Positions 22,330 through 34,091 are shown, numbered from the stretch's first letter. The stretch is 64,000 nucleotides of DNA from Tupaia tana (GCA_026018925.1 JAKSZU010000016.1:32297377-32361376), one strand, 5' to 3'. The notes: a model not told the origin generated them from the letters alone. Made by a program: numbers and translations.

Positions 22330-22597
22330 AAAAGTCATGGAAAACAACTGTACATACCAGAGACGGTGTGGGAGATAGGGAGGGGGGAGAGAACTGGCAT
22401 AGGGTGAGGGATAGGGAATCAAGGCAGGGAGGAAATAACAAAATATATAAGAAACAAGAAATAGAAAATTATTTGCTGATGATAAAATGTATGGTTATAT
22501 CCTTGATTGAGCCAGTATACAATGTATACTGGATGAAAAAATCTCATTTTGTATACTGTACTGATGTACAGTGAATGACTGTAAATAAATAAACAAA
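22330..22597 (+). mobile_element. Possible L1/HAL1 3' UTR piece
   Basis: A purine-rich G/A block (22360-22440) is followed by AT-rich sequence ending GACTGTAAATAAATAAAC. L1 3' UTRs have such a polypurine tract. It may be the 3' end of the HAL1 element upstream, or an independent fragment. Confidence 0.35.
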
Positions 22598-22599
22598 TA

Positions 22600-22700
22600 T
22601 ATAGAAATGGGGGAGGGAGGATTATGGTGTGGTCCATGGAGAGTGGTCCCCCCACCACCACTCAAGCACATGCACCCTCTGGCAAATTTTTAAAAATCCT
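22600..22700 (+). mobile_element. SINE-C, 3' fragment
   Basis: GGGAGGATTATGGTGTGG, AAGCACATGCACCCTCTGGC and AAATTTTTAAAA: the 3' third only. Confidence 0.6.
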
Positions 22701-22948
22701 ATTATGTGTCTAAACATTTTCCTGTACTCACCTGTGGAAACAATTTTACTATAAAACTGCATAATTTGTTCAGTGGGAGTTCAATATTACAAGGTAACTA
22801 ATCTTGATGTTATTACATAAAAGTATAAAAACAGAAAAAAATGAGTCACAAGTCCTTTTTACTTTAACATCAATTCAGACATAAGAAAAGCTGTATTACA
22901 AAGTCAAAAGGGTGATCTCATGATATAAAAAGCACCTCAAAGTTTTTA

Positions 22949-23481
22949 AATTTTTTTTTTAATGTTTTGCTATAGGTCACGTGCACTCACCTGAAAGAGA
23001 CAGAGATAGTGAAAGGGAAACTGAGAAATCACCCCCACAGAGGGACGGTCATGCCACAAGCCCTTCTCGGGATTTTGAGTGCACAAACACACGTGCCTGG
23101 CATAATTTTCTTTTTCTTTTTTTTTTTTTTTTCTTGGAGAGGTTTTTGCCATAGGGCACGTGCACTCGCCAGAAAGACAGAGAGAGACAGAGAGACAGAA
23201 AGCGAAAAATCATCCCCCAGAGGGGATGGCCATGTCGCAATCCCTTCTCTTCCGTTCTCCTCTTGGGATCTTGGGCATGTAGGCACACATGTCCGGTGTG
23301 AGTTTAAGCCACCAGGTCCGGGACTCGAACCACAGTCGACTACATGGGAGTCCAGCAACATAGCCATTATGCTAACTGCTGGTCCCCCCGGCATAATTTT
23401 CAAACCACCAGGTCTGAGACTCATACCTTAAAGTCCGCCATGTGGGATCCAGTCTCCTTAACCTCTGTGCTACCTGTTGGC
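22949..23481 (-). mobile_element. SINE-C, split by a younger SINE-A
   Basis: Parts at 22949-23098 and 23402-23481: GCTATAGGTCACGTGCACTC, TTCTCGGGATTTTGAGTGC, then CATGTGGGATCCAGTCTCC and GTGCTACCTGTTGGCCC. The interruption is the element at 23111-23389. Confidence 0.85.
23111..23389 (-). mobile_element. SINE-A nested in SINE-C
   Basis: TSD GGCATAATTTTC at 23099-23110 and 23390-23401. Close to consensus, with full tRNA part (GCAACATAGCCATTATGC). Confidence 0.93.
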
Positions 23482-23609
23482 CCAAATAGTTTTATTTCCA
23501 GAGAACTAAGAATTCATTTTCTACTATTTCAGTATTTTGAAATTCAAGGAAAAGATTCTTCTGTACATATGTGATAAATAGATACTGGAGGGAAATGTAG
23601 TTCAAGAAT

Positions 23610-23765
23610 AACTGATCATTAGTTATGAGACTTGTTTAAGTTCTTCAACTTCTAATTGCTTTATTTCCCTGATTCTGAAAATGGAAACATTAGCTTCATT
23701 TACCCTGAAAAGCATAGTGAAAACTGACCAGGAATTAGAGGAAATATTCAACTTTCTAAATAATA
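23610..23765 (+). mobile_element. Possible MIR fragment
   Basis: ATGAGACTTGTTTAAGTTCT, TTCCCTGATTCTGAAAATGG resemble the MIR core; the remainder is lost. Confidence 0.45.
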
Positions 23766-24265
23766 CTGGTCAAATAAGATTCATATATGTTGTAAAGTAA
23801 CCTTACAATCCTTTTAGAGAAGATTAAAAAACAAAAACCAACTACCCTTCCCATAATCTCTGTAAATCCATACAACAATAGCTCAAGTCCACAATTAGCA
23901 TCATAGGTCAAATGGAAACCACCTGAGCCACTTGCACTAATAACTCTATCCTGCAATGAAAGTAGCAAGAGCTGTTGAGAAGACTTTTTAAGGATAATGG
24001 ATATCCTGTTAGTTTGGGTATTAATGCTTGTGTTACTAAAAGTGTAGCAAAGAATTACTCGCAAAACTGTTGTCTTCTTTTCTACTTGTGTTAAAACTTG
24101 GTTAAAGTTAACAGTGATATGACTTCTGTTTTACTTTTGTTTGAGAACTCAAAAAAATTCAAAACTATAATATTTGTTATGAATCATTATTAGTGTTATC
24201 ATTCATCAGAGAACACCATAAATGATGTTCTAATACTTACACTTTCAGGAGAAAAAAACAGGTGC

Positions 24266-24292
24266 TAATAATAATAATAATAATAATAATAA
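24266..24292 (+). repeat. (AAT)n microsatellite
   Basis: About nine AAT units just before the SINE-D copy at 24300. Confidence 0.92.
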
Positions 24293-24299
24293 AGACACT

Positions 24300-24545
24300 A
24301 GGTCAACTCTGTGGTATAGTGGTAATGCAATGTTCAAGAGAAGCCAGATCCCATAAAGCGACTGTGGTTTGAAATCCCTGGCCTGGCTCGGCTTGATATA
24401 CACCAGGTATATGTGAGAGTGCCCAAGATCTGATGGGATGGAGGACTGGAAGAAGGGGATCACAGTATGATGAAGCCCTGTGGAAGGTACTCTTCTCTTT
24501 CTCTCTCTCTCTCATGTGCATTTGCACATATGCTGTATCAAGAAA
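24300..24545 (+). mobile_element. SINE-D with GGA-rich tail
   Basis: GTGGTATAGTGGTAATGCAA (A-box-like), TGTTCAAGAGAAGCC, GATCTGATGGGATGGAGGAC and GAAGGGGATCACAGTATGA. It is followed by a long (GGA)n stretch in place of a simple A tail. Confidence 0.7.
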
Positions 24546-24652
24546 GGAGGAGGAGGAGAGGAGGAGGAGGAGGAGGAGAAGGAGGAGAGGGGAGGGGGGG
24601 ATGAGAAGAAGGGAGGAGGGAAAAAAAGGAGGAAGAAGGAAAAATACAAAAA
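24544..24652 (+). repeat. (GGA)n purine tract
   Basis: GGAGGAGGAGAGGAGGAGG-type sequence forming the tail of the preceding SINE-D. Confidence 0.92.
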
Positions 24653-24883
24653 GACATGGAGAATCTTACTTAAACCAGCGTAGGAATCCCTGTTTTCAAA
24701 AAAATGTTGACTTACTGGTAAATATTCACGTCTACTACCAATAATCCTATTTTTCATATTGTTTATATAGATCCACTAAAATATGAATGCTACAATTGAA
24801 AGAATAAACTTTCATAGTCAAGAAAAAATTTTCATTCCACCAGATGTTTCACATGTATAGTATGTATTTTCACCAGTCAAAAA

Positions 24884-25129
24884 AGGGACCAGCAGTTAGC
24901 GTAATGGCTATGTTGCTGGATTCCCATGTAGTCGACTGCGGTTCGAGTCCCGCTTAGACTCACGCTGGGCACATGTGCGTGTGTGCCCAAGATACCGAGA
25001 GGAGAATGGAGGAGAAGGGATTTCGGCGTGGCCATCCTCCCTGAGGGGTGATTTCTCGCTTTCTGTTTTTCTGTTTCTCTCTGTCTTTCTGGCGAGTGCA
25101 CACGCCCTATAACAAAAATCTCTCCAAAA
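24884..25129 (+). mobile_element. SINE-A with loss after B box
   Basis: Starts AGGGACCAGCAGTTAGCG; B box GGTTCGAGTCC intact, but the following 12 or so bases (GGACCCGGTGG region) are deleted, leaving CCCGCTTAGACTC. Confidence 0.9.
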
Positions 25130-25266
25130 AAAAAGGGGAACAATGTGAAATAATATAAAAGACTCGGCACAAGTTCAGCACCACAGAAATACAATTTGAA
25201 ACATATTTAGAGATCACATAGTAGCACAGTGTAAAGCAAGCAAATCTAAATAAGAAAGATCCTTGG

Positions 25267-25573
25267 AGGACCAGCAAATGGCATAATGGTTTGTCTCTGG
25301 ACTCCCAAGTAGTCCACTGTGGCTTGAGTCCCAAATCCAGTGGCTTAAAACTTGTTTGGCGTGCGTGCGTGTGTGCCCAAAATTCCAAGAGGAGAATGGA
25401 AGAGAAATGACTACAGTATGGCCATGCTCCTGGGGATGATTTCTCGCTTTGTGTCTCTCTGTCTTTCTCTGTCTCTCTGGTGAGTACATGTGTCCTACAG
25501 CAAAACAAAAACAAAAACAGAAACAAACAAAACAACAATAAAACACAAAACAAAAAACCTCTCTTAAAAAAAA
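25267..25573 (+). mobile_element. SINE-A/C with TSD, (CAAAA)n insert
   Basis: TSD AGAAAGATCCTTGG at 25253-25266, one-base variant at 25574-25587. A long CAAAA/ACAAA-rich stretch (25500-25555) sits before the AACCTCTC end. Confidence 0.88.
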
Positions 25574-25606
25574 AGAAAGGTCCTTGGTTTTCACAGTGGG
25601 ACATCT

Positions 25607-25746
25607 TTAAGAATGGTGGGCACACACGCGCCTATGATCTGGGCAGGATGATACTGGGGATATATCACAGTGTGAAGACCCTGTACAGGGTACCTGTCTC
25701 TGTATCTGTCTAGCTCTGTCTCTCTTCCACGAAATAAATTAATAGA
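25607..25746 (+). mobile_element. SINE-D, 5' truncated
   Basis: Only the 3' half: CCTATGATCTGGGCAGGATG, ATATATCACAGTGTGAAGAC, CCTGTACAGGGTACCTGTC, ending GAAATAAATTAATAG. The tRNA-like promoter half is missing. Confidence 0.65.
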
Positions 25747-25776
25747 ATTTTAAAAATTAATTGGTAGAAAAATATC

Positions 25777-25781
25777 TTTTT

Positions 25782-25833
<52 letters not shown>

Positions 25834-25834
25834 T
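25777..25834 (+). repeat. (TTTC)n microsatellite
   Basis: About 14 TTTC units, the grown tail (GAAA)n of the minus-strand SINE that follows. Confidence 0.95.
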
Positions 25835-26071
25835 AAGTTTTTGGTATAGGGTGCATGTGCTTGTCAGATAGATGGGGTGGGAGAAGTGAGAACTCACCCT
25901 CTATAGGGAATGGCCATGCTGCAATCCCTTCTCCATTGGATTTTGGACACACATGCACAAGTGTCCAGCAGAAATTTTCAAATTGCTGGGTCCAGGACTC
26001 AAGTCACAAGGTGAACTAGCCACGTGGGATCTAGCTGGCCACCTTAACCTCCATACCACTATTGGTCCAGG
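25835..26071 (-). mobile_element. SINE-C
   Basis: TTGGTATAGGGTGCATGTGC, CCATTGGATTTTGGACACAC, CACGTGGGATCTAGCTGG and CCATACCACTATTGGTCC on the plus strand; 3' (GAAA)n tail at the left. Confidence 0.78.
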
Positions 26072-26164
26072 ATTTCTTATCTTAATATATGAGAAAGTAG
26101 AGCTAGAAATGCTTTCTAAACTAATTTTTTATTTAAATTATCAATGGTTCCAGGTACAAACATT

Positions 26165-26420
26165 TGATTGTAAAATCACTTAACTTTTAATTCAAAATAA
26201 TTTCAGATTCATAGAAGAGTTGTAAAAATTTTACAAAGAACTCATACTCTTCACCCAGATTAGCCAATTGTTAATATTTACCTTATATAATTATGTGATA
26301 ATTATACAATTATATACTATTACATAATTATAATTTTTCAGAACTATCTGCAACTAAGACTTCACATGCTTTTACCTTAACACATTAGTGAGTAACTGCA
26401 AAACAACTGTCAAATTGTTT
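26165..26420 (-). mobile_element. Old L1ME-like 3' UTR fragment
   Basis: The plus strand reads TTCATAGAAGAGTTGTAAAA, then CTTCACCCAGATTAGCCAA and TTGTTAATATTTACC, the reverse complement of the old L1M/L1ME 3' region. Very AT-rich and decayed. Confidence 0.5.
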
Positions 26421-27107
26421 TAATCACATAAGAGAAACAAAATGTATTCATATTAAAGTCCATCTTTTAAAAACTTCAGAATGTTGATGACACTAGAAAC
26501 TTCATTCCAAGTTTCCTTCATTAATCACACAAATAAATAATCCACACTCCCTATGTTTTCCTGAGGAATAATGAGAAAAACATGCTTCTTTAACAAACTT
26601 CTCAAACAAAAACAAAACAATGCAATAAGGTCTGAACACACCAAAGGGATTTTGAAGAGGTTAATTCTAAGCTACTTTAAATATTGACTTAGAACAAAAT
26701 ATCTTTTTAACTAGAATAGTAAATGCCTTTCAAGAAACACTATAATCTAAAAAGCTCATACACATTAGGAAAAAGAGAAAATTGTTTGCACATGGCATGA
26801 AAGCTTTTTATCTCATTAACTACACAGACGCATACAACTTAAAATTCAGGAGAGTATTCTCAAACTAAGCAGAAAATATAGTACTTGTATTTCTAAACTT
26901 AACGGGATAATAAAATGCCATCTGCATATATTTCATCAAAAATATATGTAAAGACAGACTTAAGATTTTTTGGAAATATATAAGCAGAGACTGATTTCTA
27001 CAATGATGGCACCAACTTTCCTATATTACTGTATTTTCCTACTTGTTTTCATAATAGATTCTCCTTTTATTGAGAAGTATGAAAAGATCATTTAAAATGT
27101 CTATTTT

Positions 27108-27388
27108 GGGAGCAGTAGATGGCATAATGGTTACGTTGCTGGATTCCCATGTAGTCGACTGTGGTTTGAGTCCCAGACCTGGCGGCTTAGAACATACTGA
27201 GTGCGTGTGCATGTGCATGAACGCCCAAGATCCCAAGAGGAGAATAGAGGAGAAGGAATTGTGGCCATAGCCATCCTCCCTGCGGGGTTATTTTACTCTT
27301 TCTGTCTCTCCGTCTCTAGCAAGCACAAGTACCCTACAGCAAAAAACAAACAAACAAAACTCTCTAAAAATAAATAAATTAATTAAAT
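27108..27388 (+). mobile_element. SINE-A/C
   Basis: GGGAGCAGTAGATGGCATAA, B box GGTTTGAGTCC, GATCCCAAGAGGAGAATAG, tail (ACAA)n and (AAAT)n. Confidence 0.85.
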
Positions 27389-27418
27389 TAAGGACCTATT
27401 TAAAAAAAAAAAAACTTA

Positions 27419-27680
27419 AGGCTGGCCCCATAGCCTGGTGGTTAACAGAGGAGAGATCGCACATGACCAACCATGGTTTGAATCCCAGCCCTGACAGCTT
27501 GAAAAACATGCCATGCATGTGAGTATGCATGCCCCAAATCTTAACAGAAGGGAAAAACGGAGAAGAGATTGCAGCATCTTCACACCCCATTGGGTTTGCT
27601 TTCTCCCTCTCTTCTTCTGGTGAAAGCGCATGCCCCTCTGCCAAATACAGAACAAAACAAACAAACAACAACAAAAAACC
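27419..27680 (+). mobile_element. SINE-C
   Basis: GGCTGGCCCCATAGCCTGG, GGTTTGAATCCCAGCCCTG, CATGCCCCAAATCTTAAC; the tRNA part differs from SINE-A. Tail of AACAAA repeats. Confidence 0.75.
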
Positions 27681-27689
27681 CTATCTTTC

Positions 27690-27881
27690 TTGGGCTAGCC
27701 CAAGGCCTGGTGGTTAAGAGAACTGAATCCCACATGGCCTATAGTGTGGTTCGAGTCCTTAACCCATTAGTTCAGAAACACACTGGACATATGTGCATGT
27801 GTGCCCCAATACTCTGAAAGGTGGGAGAAATGGAGGAGAAGGGATTGCAATGTGACCATTCTCGATGGGGGTGGGCTCGCT

Positions 27882-27919
<38 letters not shown>

Positions 27920-27970
27920 TGTGCACGCACACATGCACCCTCTAACAAATTAAAATGAAAAACAGAACCA
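27690..27970 (+). mobile_element. SINE-C with (CT)n
   Basis: GGGCTAGCCCAAGGCCTGG, GGTTCGAGTCC, then CT repeat 27886-27915 and ATGCACCCTCTAACAAAT. Lies head to tail with the previous copy. Confidence 0.78.
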
Positions 27971-28224
27971 AAAATCTAAAATTTCTCTTTGGATATTAGG
28001 TGTATTTATTGTAATAGTTGCTTGAAATGACAGTTCATTCATTCACTCACCTATTAGGTGCCTTCTGAATGCCACTGTGGTGTGCATAAGTTAGATCCTA
28101 ATATTAGGTCACATAACCCATGATATCCTGCCCTAAGAATTAACCACATCTTTTGGCCATCAGTTCAAGTGGTAGGAAAGGGTACATAGCAAGGGACGAG
28201 AGGACAGAAATGAAAATGCTGTGG

Positions 28225-28350
28225 ACTAGGAAGGGAGATGGATGGAAATGGCACCTGGAATCTGTTCCCAGAGGCACAATACAACCTGCACAGCCTATTC
28301 AATCTCTCAAAACCTGTTTGCTCTGTAAAATTTAAGCACTGTCACTGATC
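28225..28350 (+). mobile_element. Possible MIR fragment
   Basis: TTCAATCTCTCAAAACCTG and TTGCTCTGTAAAATTTAAGC fit the MIR core with its end missing. Confidence 0.35.
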
Positions 28351-28395
28351 CCCTACTTCAGAGAGCTGAAGATCTTTGTTAAAAGGGCCAACCTT

Positions 28396-28673
28396 GGGAA
28401 CCAGCAGTTAGCGTAATGGCTATGTCGCTGGACTCCCACGTAGTCGACCGCGGTTCGCATCCCAGACCTGGTGGCTTACAACTCACGCCGGGCGTGTGTG
28501 CGTGCGTGCGTGCCCAAGATCCCGAGAGGAGAATGGAGGAGAAGGGACTGCGGCGTGACCATCCCCCCTGGGGGGTGATTTCTTGCTTTCTGTCTCTATG
28601 TCTCTCTCTGTCTGTCTGGTGAGCGCACGCGTCCTATAGCGAAAAAAAAAAAACCTCTCCAAAAAAAAAAAAA
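28396..28673 (+). mobile_element. SINE-A, young, with TSD
   Basis: GGGCCAACCTT flanks both ends (28385-28395 and 28679-28689). Very close to consensus apart from a CA change in the B box (GGTTCGCATCC). Confidence 0.93.
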
Positions 28674-28689
28674 AAAAGGGGCCAACCTT

Positions 28690-30320
28690 ACACACAGTTG
28701 ACCACATTTGTGGAATGATATAAAGGCAGGACAGAGCCATCCTGTTCCTATTTCACTGACTAACAGGTAACAGTGCTTGGAATTCTGACCACTTGATTAA
28801 TGTCTTTGAATAAAGACAGTATCTTTAAAATGCTGCTGTTAAAAATATTCTTAAGATGGCGAAGTTAACAAATGAAAAACTCTACTTTTTGAGGTAAAAA
28901 GACTAAGCAAATATAACATAAATGAAATAATCTGATGGACTGTTAAGGACTAAGTGGGTTAGGAATCCTGGGTATTGGCAGGAAGGCCAAGGGAAGGCTT
29001 AGGTGGTAGAACAATGGTGTGAGGAAGGGGACATGAGGCATTTGAGAAAAAATAGGTAGACAGACACTAGATGCCTGAGGAAGGAAGAGAATAATGCAAA
29101 AAATGAAACATAACAAAACTAACTTATGGTAACATTTTACCTCATTTTAGTTCCAATTGAGGCTTAAAAAATGTTATTTCCTTTGTATTTCTTCATAAAA
29201 TATTTTAAAAATTTCCTATACAGAATATAACAAAAATTAGACCACCACACAACTCAATGTGTATAAATGGGTATGTATTTTAAAAAATTAAACCTATTTA
29301 CTTAATAAATGCAATCGCTAGCAAAGACAAGACAATTAGGCAATGACAATTCATACGGTACAACCAATCAATAATACAATAAATTAATACTAAAGATGAT
29401 GTGTTATAAATACCTATGTACACACTGACCTGTAAAAAAAGCACTATTTCACTAACATTCTGCACAATAAAAAACTAAAATGCTATATAAGCAAGCCAAC
29501 CTGAAATGACACCTAGTATTATAAATGGCCTAATCTATATGTTAATACTGTTGTATCACATAACTGCAGCAAGACTAAGATAACAATATGACTTTGGGGT
29601 TTCTATGGCTACATCCTGGGCTAACGTGCCTGAAAGGGCTGGCTGCTGACACCACACAAGCATTCTGAGTGCTTCTTTTTGGTTATTTATGATATGATTT
29701 ATGATAACGACAACATCTCCTATTTTCTCTCCTCCTCAGATACAATAAATTGCTATCGTTAATCACCCTTCTCGGTTCAACTATGATTACAATAGCATAA
29801 TAGGGCCTAGCTATGGTAATATTGTGGATTTTTTTTTACAAGAAATAAATACAAGTAGATCTCTTCAGACAATGTCAATATCACTAATATTTTAATCATC
29901 TTTCTTTAAGTCTTTCAGAATAAATTCTGTTATAACTAAGATTCTATATCCAGGATGTAAGTCCTTTGTGCAAATCAAATTTAAAATCAAGTACCACACA
30001 TTCACAGATCACTACTATCACAATTTTCTTAAATTTACTCAATAATAAGACTATGCATAGGATAAGTTTCTTTTCTTGTTTCTATCTTGTATTGGTGAAA
30101 TTAATGTTACTGCTATTCCCCACCATCCCACAGTAAGACAAATTAGGCATATCAGCCATTCATCTGTCAGAAGGTAAAACAGTAGAAAGAATAAAAACCT
30201 CACAGTCATACAGACATGTGTGATGTGTCGCTGCCAATGATGGGCTGGCTATGTGTTTGTTTCATCTTTTTGAACTTCAATTTCCTTTTATGCCAATTCA
30301 GGTTAAGAGCAAATACTACT
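28690..30320. other. Repeat-poor intronic stretch
   Basis: No SINE and no recognised LINE in 1.6 kb, AT-rich. Contains GGGGTTTCTATGGCTACATC and TGAAAGGGCTGGCTGCTGAC near 29600, a GC-richer island in AT-rich flanks. No open frame of note. Confidence 0.5.
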
Positions 30321-30321
30321 A

Positions 30322-30580
30322 CTTCTTTCTTTCTTTTTTTTTTTCCTCCTTTTTAGAGATTTCTGCTATAAGGGCATGGATGCTATGAGAACAAGAGAGA
30401 GAGAGAAAGCGAGAAATCACCCCCGGGGGGAGAGGGAGAGCCACACTGTAATCCTGTCTCCTCTTAGGATTTTGGGCACACATGCCTGATGTGAGTTTCA
30501 AGTTGTCAGGTCTGGGACTCGGACCATGGTTGGCCACATGGGAGTCTAATGCCTTAACCACTATATCACCTGCTACCCTT
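30322..30580 (-). mobile_element. SINE-A/C
   Basis: CTCTTAGGATTTTGGGCACAC, GACTCGGACCATGGTTGGCC and GCCTTAACCACTATATCACC. The 3' tail is (TTTC)-rich. Confidence 0.78.
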
Positions 30581-30581
30581 G

Positions 30582-30831
30582 GCTTTTTTTTTTTAATGCC
30601 AAAGGGCACTTGCACTCACAAGAGAGAGACACAGAGAAGAGAGAGAGAAAGCACCCACCAATGGGACAAAGTCCTGCTATAGTCTCTTCTCCTCCATTTG
30701 TCCATTTTATTGCGATTTAGGGTATGCGTGCACATGCTCCTGGCATGTTTTTGAAGCCGCTGAGGCCCAGACTCAAACCATGATCAACCATGTGGGATTC
30801 AACTCCTTTAACCACAAGGCTATGGGGCTAT
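30582..30831 (-). mobile_element. SINE-C
   Basis: GCCAAAGGGCACTTGCACTC, GGGTATGCGTGCACATGC, CATGTGGGATTCAACTCC and CACAAGGCTATGGGGC. Directly follows the previous SINE. Confidence 0.75.
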
Positions 30832-30959
30832 TCTCTTCTTTGGCTTATGAGTAACAAACAGACAAAGATTTCATTCCTGTAAAGAATCCAGTCAAGTGTT
30901 TAATACACGAGTTAGACTATAGAAAAGAACAGGAATTCTTCACTTTCTCGCATCTTTGA

Positions 30960-31350
30960 CTTTTAATGGGCTTCTCATCAAAAAGTAGAGTTGAATTTGG
31001 GTGGACACATGAGTTGCTTTGGCCAACTGGTCACAAATGGCAAGTGTGACAGAAGCAGAGGCTTGGGAAGCACTTACTAGGACTTGCCCTCTTGCTGCTC
31101 TTGGGAATGCTGAAACCACTACAAAGCAAATGAGCCCACATCAGCCCACTGCATGAAGAGAAGGGCAAGGCCCAAAGCCCCAGCCATCAATTACCAGCTG
31201 ACCACAGATGTCTGAGTGAGCATAGCCACATCAAGAACTGTACATGTGACCAACCTAAAATGCTAACTAACAGAACTGAGAGCTACTAAACAGTTGTTAC
31301 ATTTTGGGGTGGCTGGCTTACACAGCAGCATGTTAGCTATGTATTCACAG
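30960..31350 (+). mobile_element. MLT1-type LTR (ERVL-MaLR)
   Basis: Solo LTR of an ancient mammalian retrovirus-like repeat. Landmarks in order are GCAGAGGCTTGGGAAGCACTT, ACTTGCCCTCTTGCTGCTCT, AAATGAGCCCACATCAGCCC, ACCAGCTGACCACAGATG and TTTTGGGGTGGCTGGCTTAC near the end. No internal retroviral coding sequence is present nearby. The boundaries are approximate. Confidence 0.75.
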
Positions 31351-31553
31351 ACACACATACTGCCACTTCTTGTTATCTGCAGTGGTAATGTCCTACAGAG
31401 TCACCGCCAACAGGAATTAGGGAACACTAAACCATCATTTCTAGGCACAATACAGAGTTAGGTCTGGAGAGCCTCTGATCATGGCATTTTCACCAACCAA
31501 TCAATACATAATCTTGCTTTATGTGTGTTGCTGTTTAAAAACACCTTAAATAT

Positions 31554-31813
31554 AGGGAACCAGCAGTTAGCGTAATGGCTATGTCACTGGACTCCCACGT
31601 AGTTGACCGCGGTTCGCGTCCCGGACCCGGTGGCTTAAAACTCAAGCCGGGCGCGTGTGCGTGCGTGCCCAAGATCCCGAGAGGAGAATGGAGGAGAAGG
31701 GATTGCGGCGTGATCCCCTCTGGGGGGTGATTTCTCCCTTTCTGTCTCTATGTTTCTCTCTCTCTGGCGAGCGCACGCGCCCTATACTGAAAACCTCTCC
31801 AAAAAAAAAAACC
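31554..31813 (+). mobile_element. SINE-A, young, with TSD
   Basis: TSD AAACACCTTAAATAT perfect at 31539-31553 and 31814-31828. A box TAGCGTAATGG; GGTTCGCGTCC in the B box; CGGGCGCGTGTGCGTGCGTG kept. Confidence 0.94.
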
Positions 31814-32302
31814 AAACACCTTAAATATGATGATGATTAATTAGCTCTGAAGTCGCAGATAACAATACTGCAACTCATGTCTGAATGAAATGTATGTAAC
31901 ACATATATATTTTTTTCCATAAGGTACATCACAGCCCCTTGTACCTGGGAACACTAGATGCCTGGGGGCCATTTTAAATAAAATCACCAGCAAAAAGCAG
32001 GAAAATGTAAAAAAAATACAGTAGTAAAGAGATCATGAAAAAGACATCTGTTTGCAGTGTGAGAGCTGAAACAAGCAGGCAGAGAGTCAGTGTCCATGTT
32101 CAACCTCCGCTGGGAATGTGAATGGCAGATGACCTAATTTTTCTCACTCTGTATATGTCCTGAAATGACTGATTCTGAGGGTGAAAATACACCTTGGTGA
32201 GTACACAAATTCATAACAGAATCTGCACAGAAGAAGGATCAACTATGTATGATTATGTGGATAGTAATTCATCGACAATGAGTACTTTTATAGACCACTG
32301 AT

Positions 32303-32407
32303 TTAATTTTTTTAAATTTAATGTATTTGTGTTTTTTTTTTTTTTTTTTTTTAGGAATTGTTTTATTTAACTTTCTTTATTTATTTTAATTTGACCAGAG
32401 AGGGAGA

Positions 32408-32446
<39 letters not shown>

Positions 32447-32533
32447 GAGAAAGCAGGCCATGTCCAGGACTCAAACCACGGTCGGCCATGTGGCAGTCCA
32501 GTGCCCTTAACCGCCATGCCACCTGCAGGCCCC
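32303..32533 (-). mobile_element. SINE-B with TSD
   Basis: TSD TAGACCACTGAT perfect at 32291-32302 and 32534-32545. T-run of 20, then TTTGACCAGAGAGG and a (GA)n block. Confidence 0.93.
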
Positions 32534-33161
32534 TAGACCACTGATGTAAAATAAAGATTTTGCCTGAAAGTAATTCCAGTCTTCAGAAGCATTTCATGAA
32601 AAGAAAAAATATGCTTTATGAACTATAACATTGTGACTATCTGGCAAGGCATTTTTCCAAATCCAAATGGGACAAGTTATAGTTTAACTCAAAGAACTAG
32701 CCACATCTAGAATGTTCTAACTTAGTCCCAGGATCCCACCCTGGGTTTCTGTGGCACAAAAAGTCTTCCCCCAGAGACCTTTATGCCAATGCAATCTGTT
32801 CTTCCCTAGCATCCCTTCTTCCCTATGCCCAGGCTGGTGTTCTCTGGTCAGCCTATATCCCCCAAATAGTTACAATTCATAATTGATTGTTAATATCTTT
32901 CCTGTTTCCTGTACTGTATCTAACACTTACTACTGGAACTTACTTTAAATTTGCTTTGATTAGAAAAAAAAAAAAATGTCAGGAAGTTAGAGTACTTCAG
33001 GGAATGCCAGGAAGTTAGAGTGTTTCAGAGACAGAATTGTGAACAGTACTTGTACTGTACTTATGTGACCTCGTTTATAGTTGTGGCTAAAACCAACGTT
33101 AAATATGACCATTATTTATCTTTATAGTAAAGCTAAGTGACGGATGAGGCTGGAATGGACC

Positions 33162-33640
33162 CTCCAGCTCCACATCTTAAATCAGATCATTCCTCTGTTC
33201 AATAGCCTCTAATGGTATCACGTCACAATCAGAATAACACCATGACTCCCTTCCAAGGCTCTGCTATGAGGTCCTCTAGGACCTGGCCCTACTTGCTGCT
33301 CCCTCTTCTCCAGCCACACCCAGCTCTGTCCAGAGCAATCTCCCTCCAGGTCTCTCATGGCTCCTTCTCTCGTTTTATTCAGATCTCTAATACCACCTTC
33401 TCCAAGAAGCTGTCCCCGATCATCAGCACATTCTGCAATCTCCTCATCTCCCAGGCACCCTGCTTCCTCTCCACTGTATTCATCTCTATCTAGTAACAGA
33501 TGATGTTTGCTTAGCAATTTTCAGTTTTACCCACTAAATGTAATAAGCTTTATGAGGGCAGGGACTATATATTCTAGATCGTAATTCCAGTGTCTAAAAC
33601 AGTCCCTGATTTAGAGGAGAGAGCTTTAATATCCACTGGG
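33162..33640 (+). mobile_element. L2 LINE 3' end
   Basis: Recognisable in order: AAATCAGATCATTCCTCTG, AGGTCCTCTAGGACCTGGC, CTTCTCCAGCCACACCC, TATGAGGGCAGGGACTAT and CCAGTGTCTAAAACAGTCCC, the L2 3' terminus. An open frame of 93 codons across it is incidental. Confidence 0.85.
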
Positions 33641-33945
33641 TGAAAGCTCCTATCTACCATGTGATACTGCCTACCATGGTAGCTGAAGCCATGGGTATAG
33701 GAAAGCTCACCTGGGGAATATGCAGTGAGATGAGCAGAGAACCAGAAGTGGAATTTCTAAGCACACCAAAATGTAAAGTAATAGCAGAAGAGAACCCCGA
33801 GAAGGAGAATGAAATGAAACGGCCAGTAAGTTGGAAGAAAGCCAGTTAAAAAGAGAGAGAGAGAAGAAGAAAGTATAAATTAATATTAGAAAGAAGAGTT
33901 GCAACAGTGAATGTTGTAGACTAAAACTAATAGATAAGACAAATA

Positions 33946-34015
33946 TTAGGTTGTCAGGAAAGACGTGATGTATTTTTCTATGTAAAAATGTGTTAAAACT
34001 TTTCTGTCAACCCAA
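33946..34015. mobile_element. Palindromic mariner-type MITE
   Basis: A 70-nt element with terminal inverted repeats TTAGGTTGTCAGGAAAG and (right end inverted) TTGGGTTGACAGAAAAG, flanked by TA on both sides. The two halves pair over most of the length, so it can fold as one hairpin. No coding capacity. Confidence 0.75.
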
Positions 34016-34091
34016 TAAAAGAAATGAAAACAGTTTTTTCTTCCACTAATAAAAAATAAGTCACAATAATATGAAGCTTAAGTTGACTGAT

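Noticed and set aside
23009-23431. A 140-codon frame
   Set aside because: Runs through two nested SINEs; similar SINE-derived frames recur throughout the window.
24433-24744. Arg/Glu-rich frame across the GGA repeat
   Set aside because: Low-complexity translation of a SINE tail.
30960-31350. Active endogenous retrovirus
   Set aside because: Only a decayed solo LTR; no gag, pol or env sequence was recognised around it.
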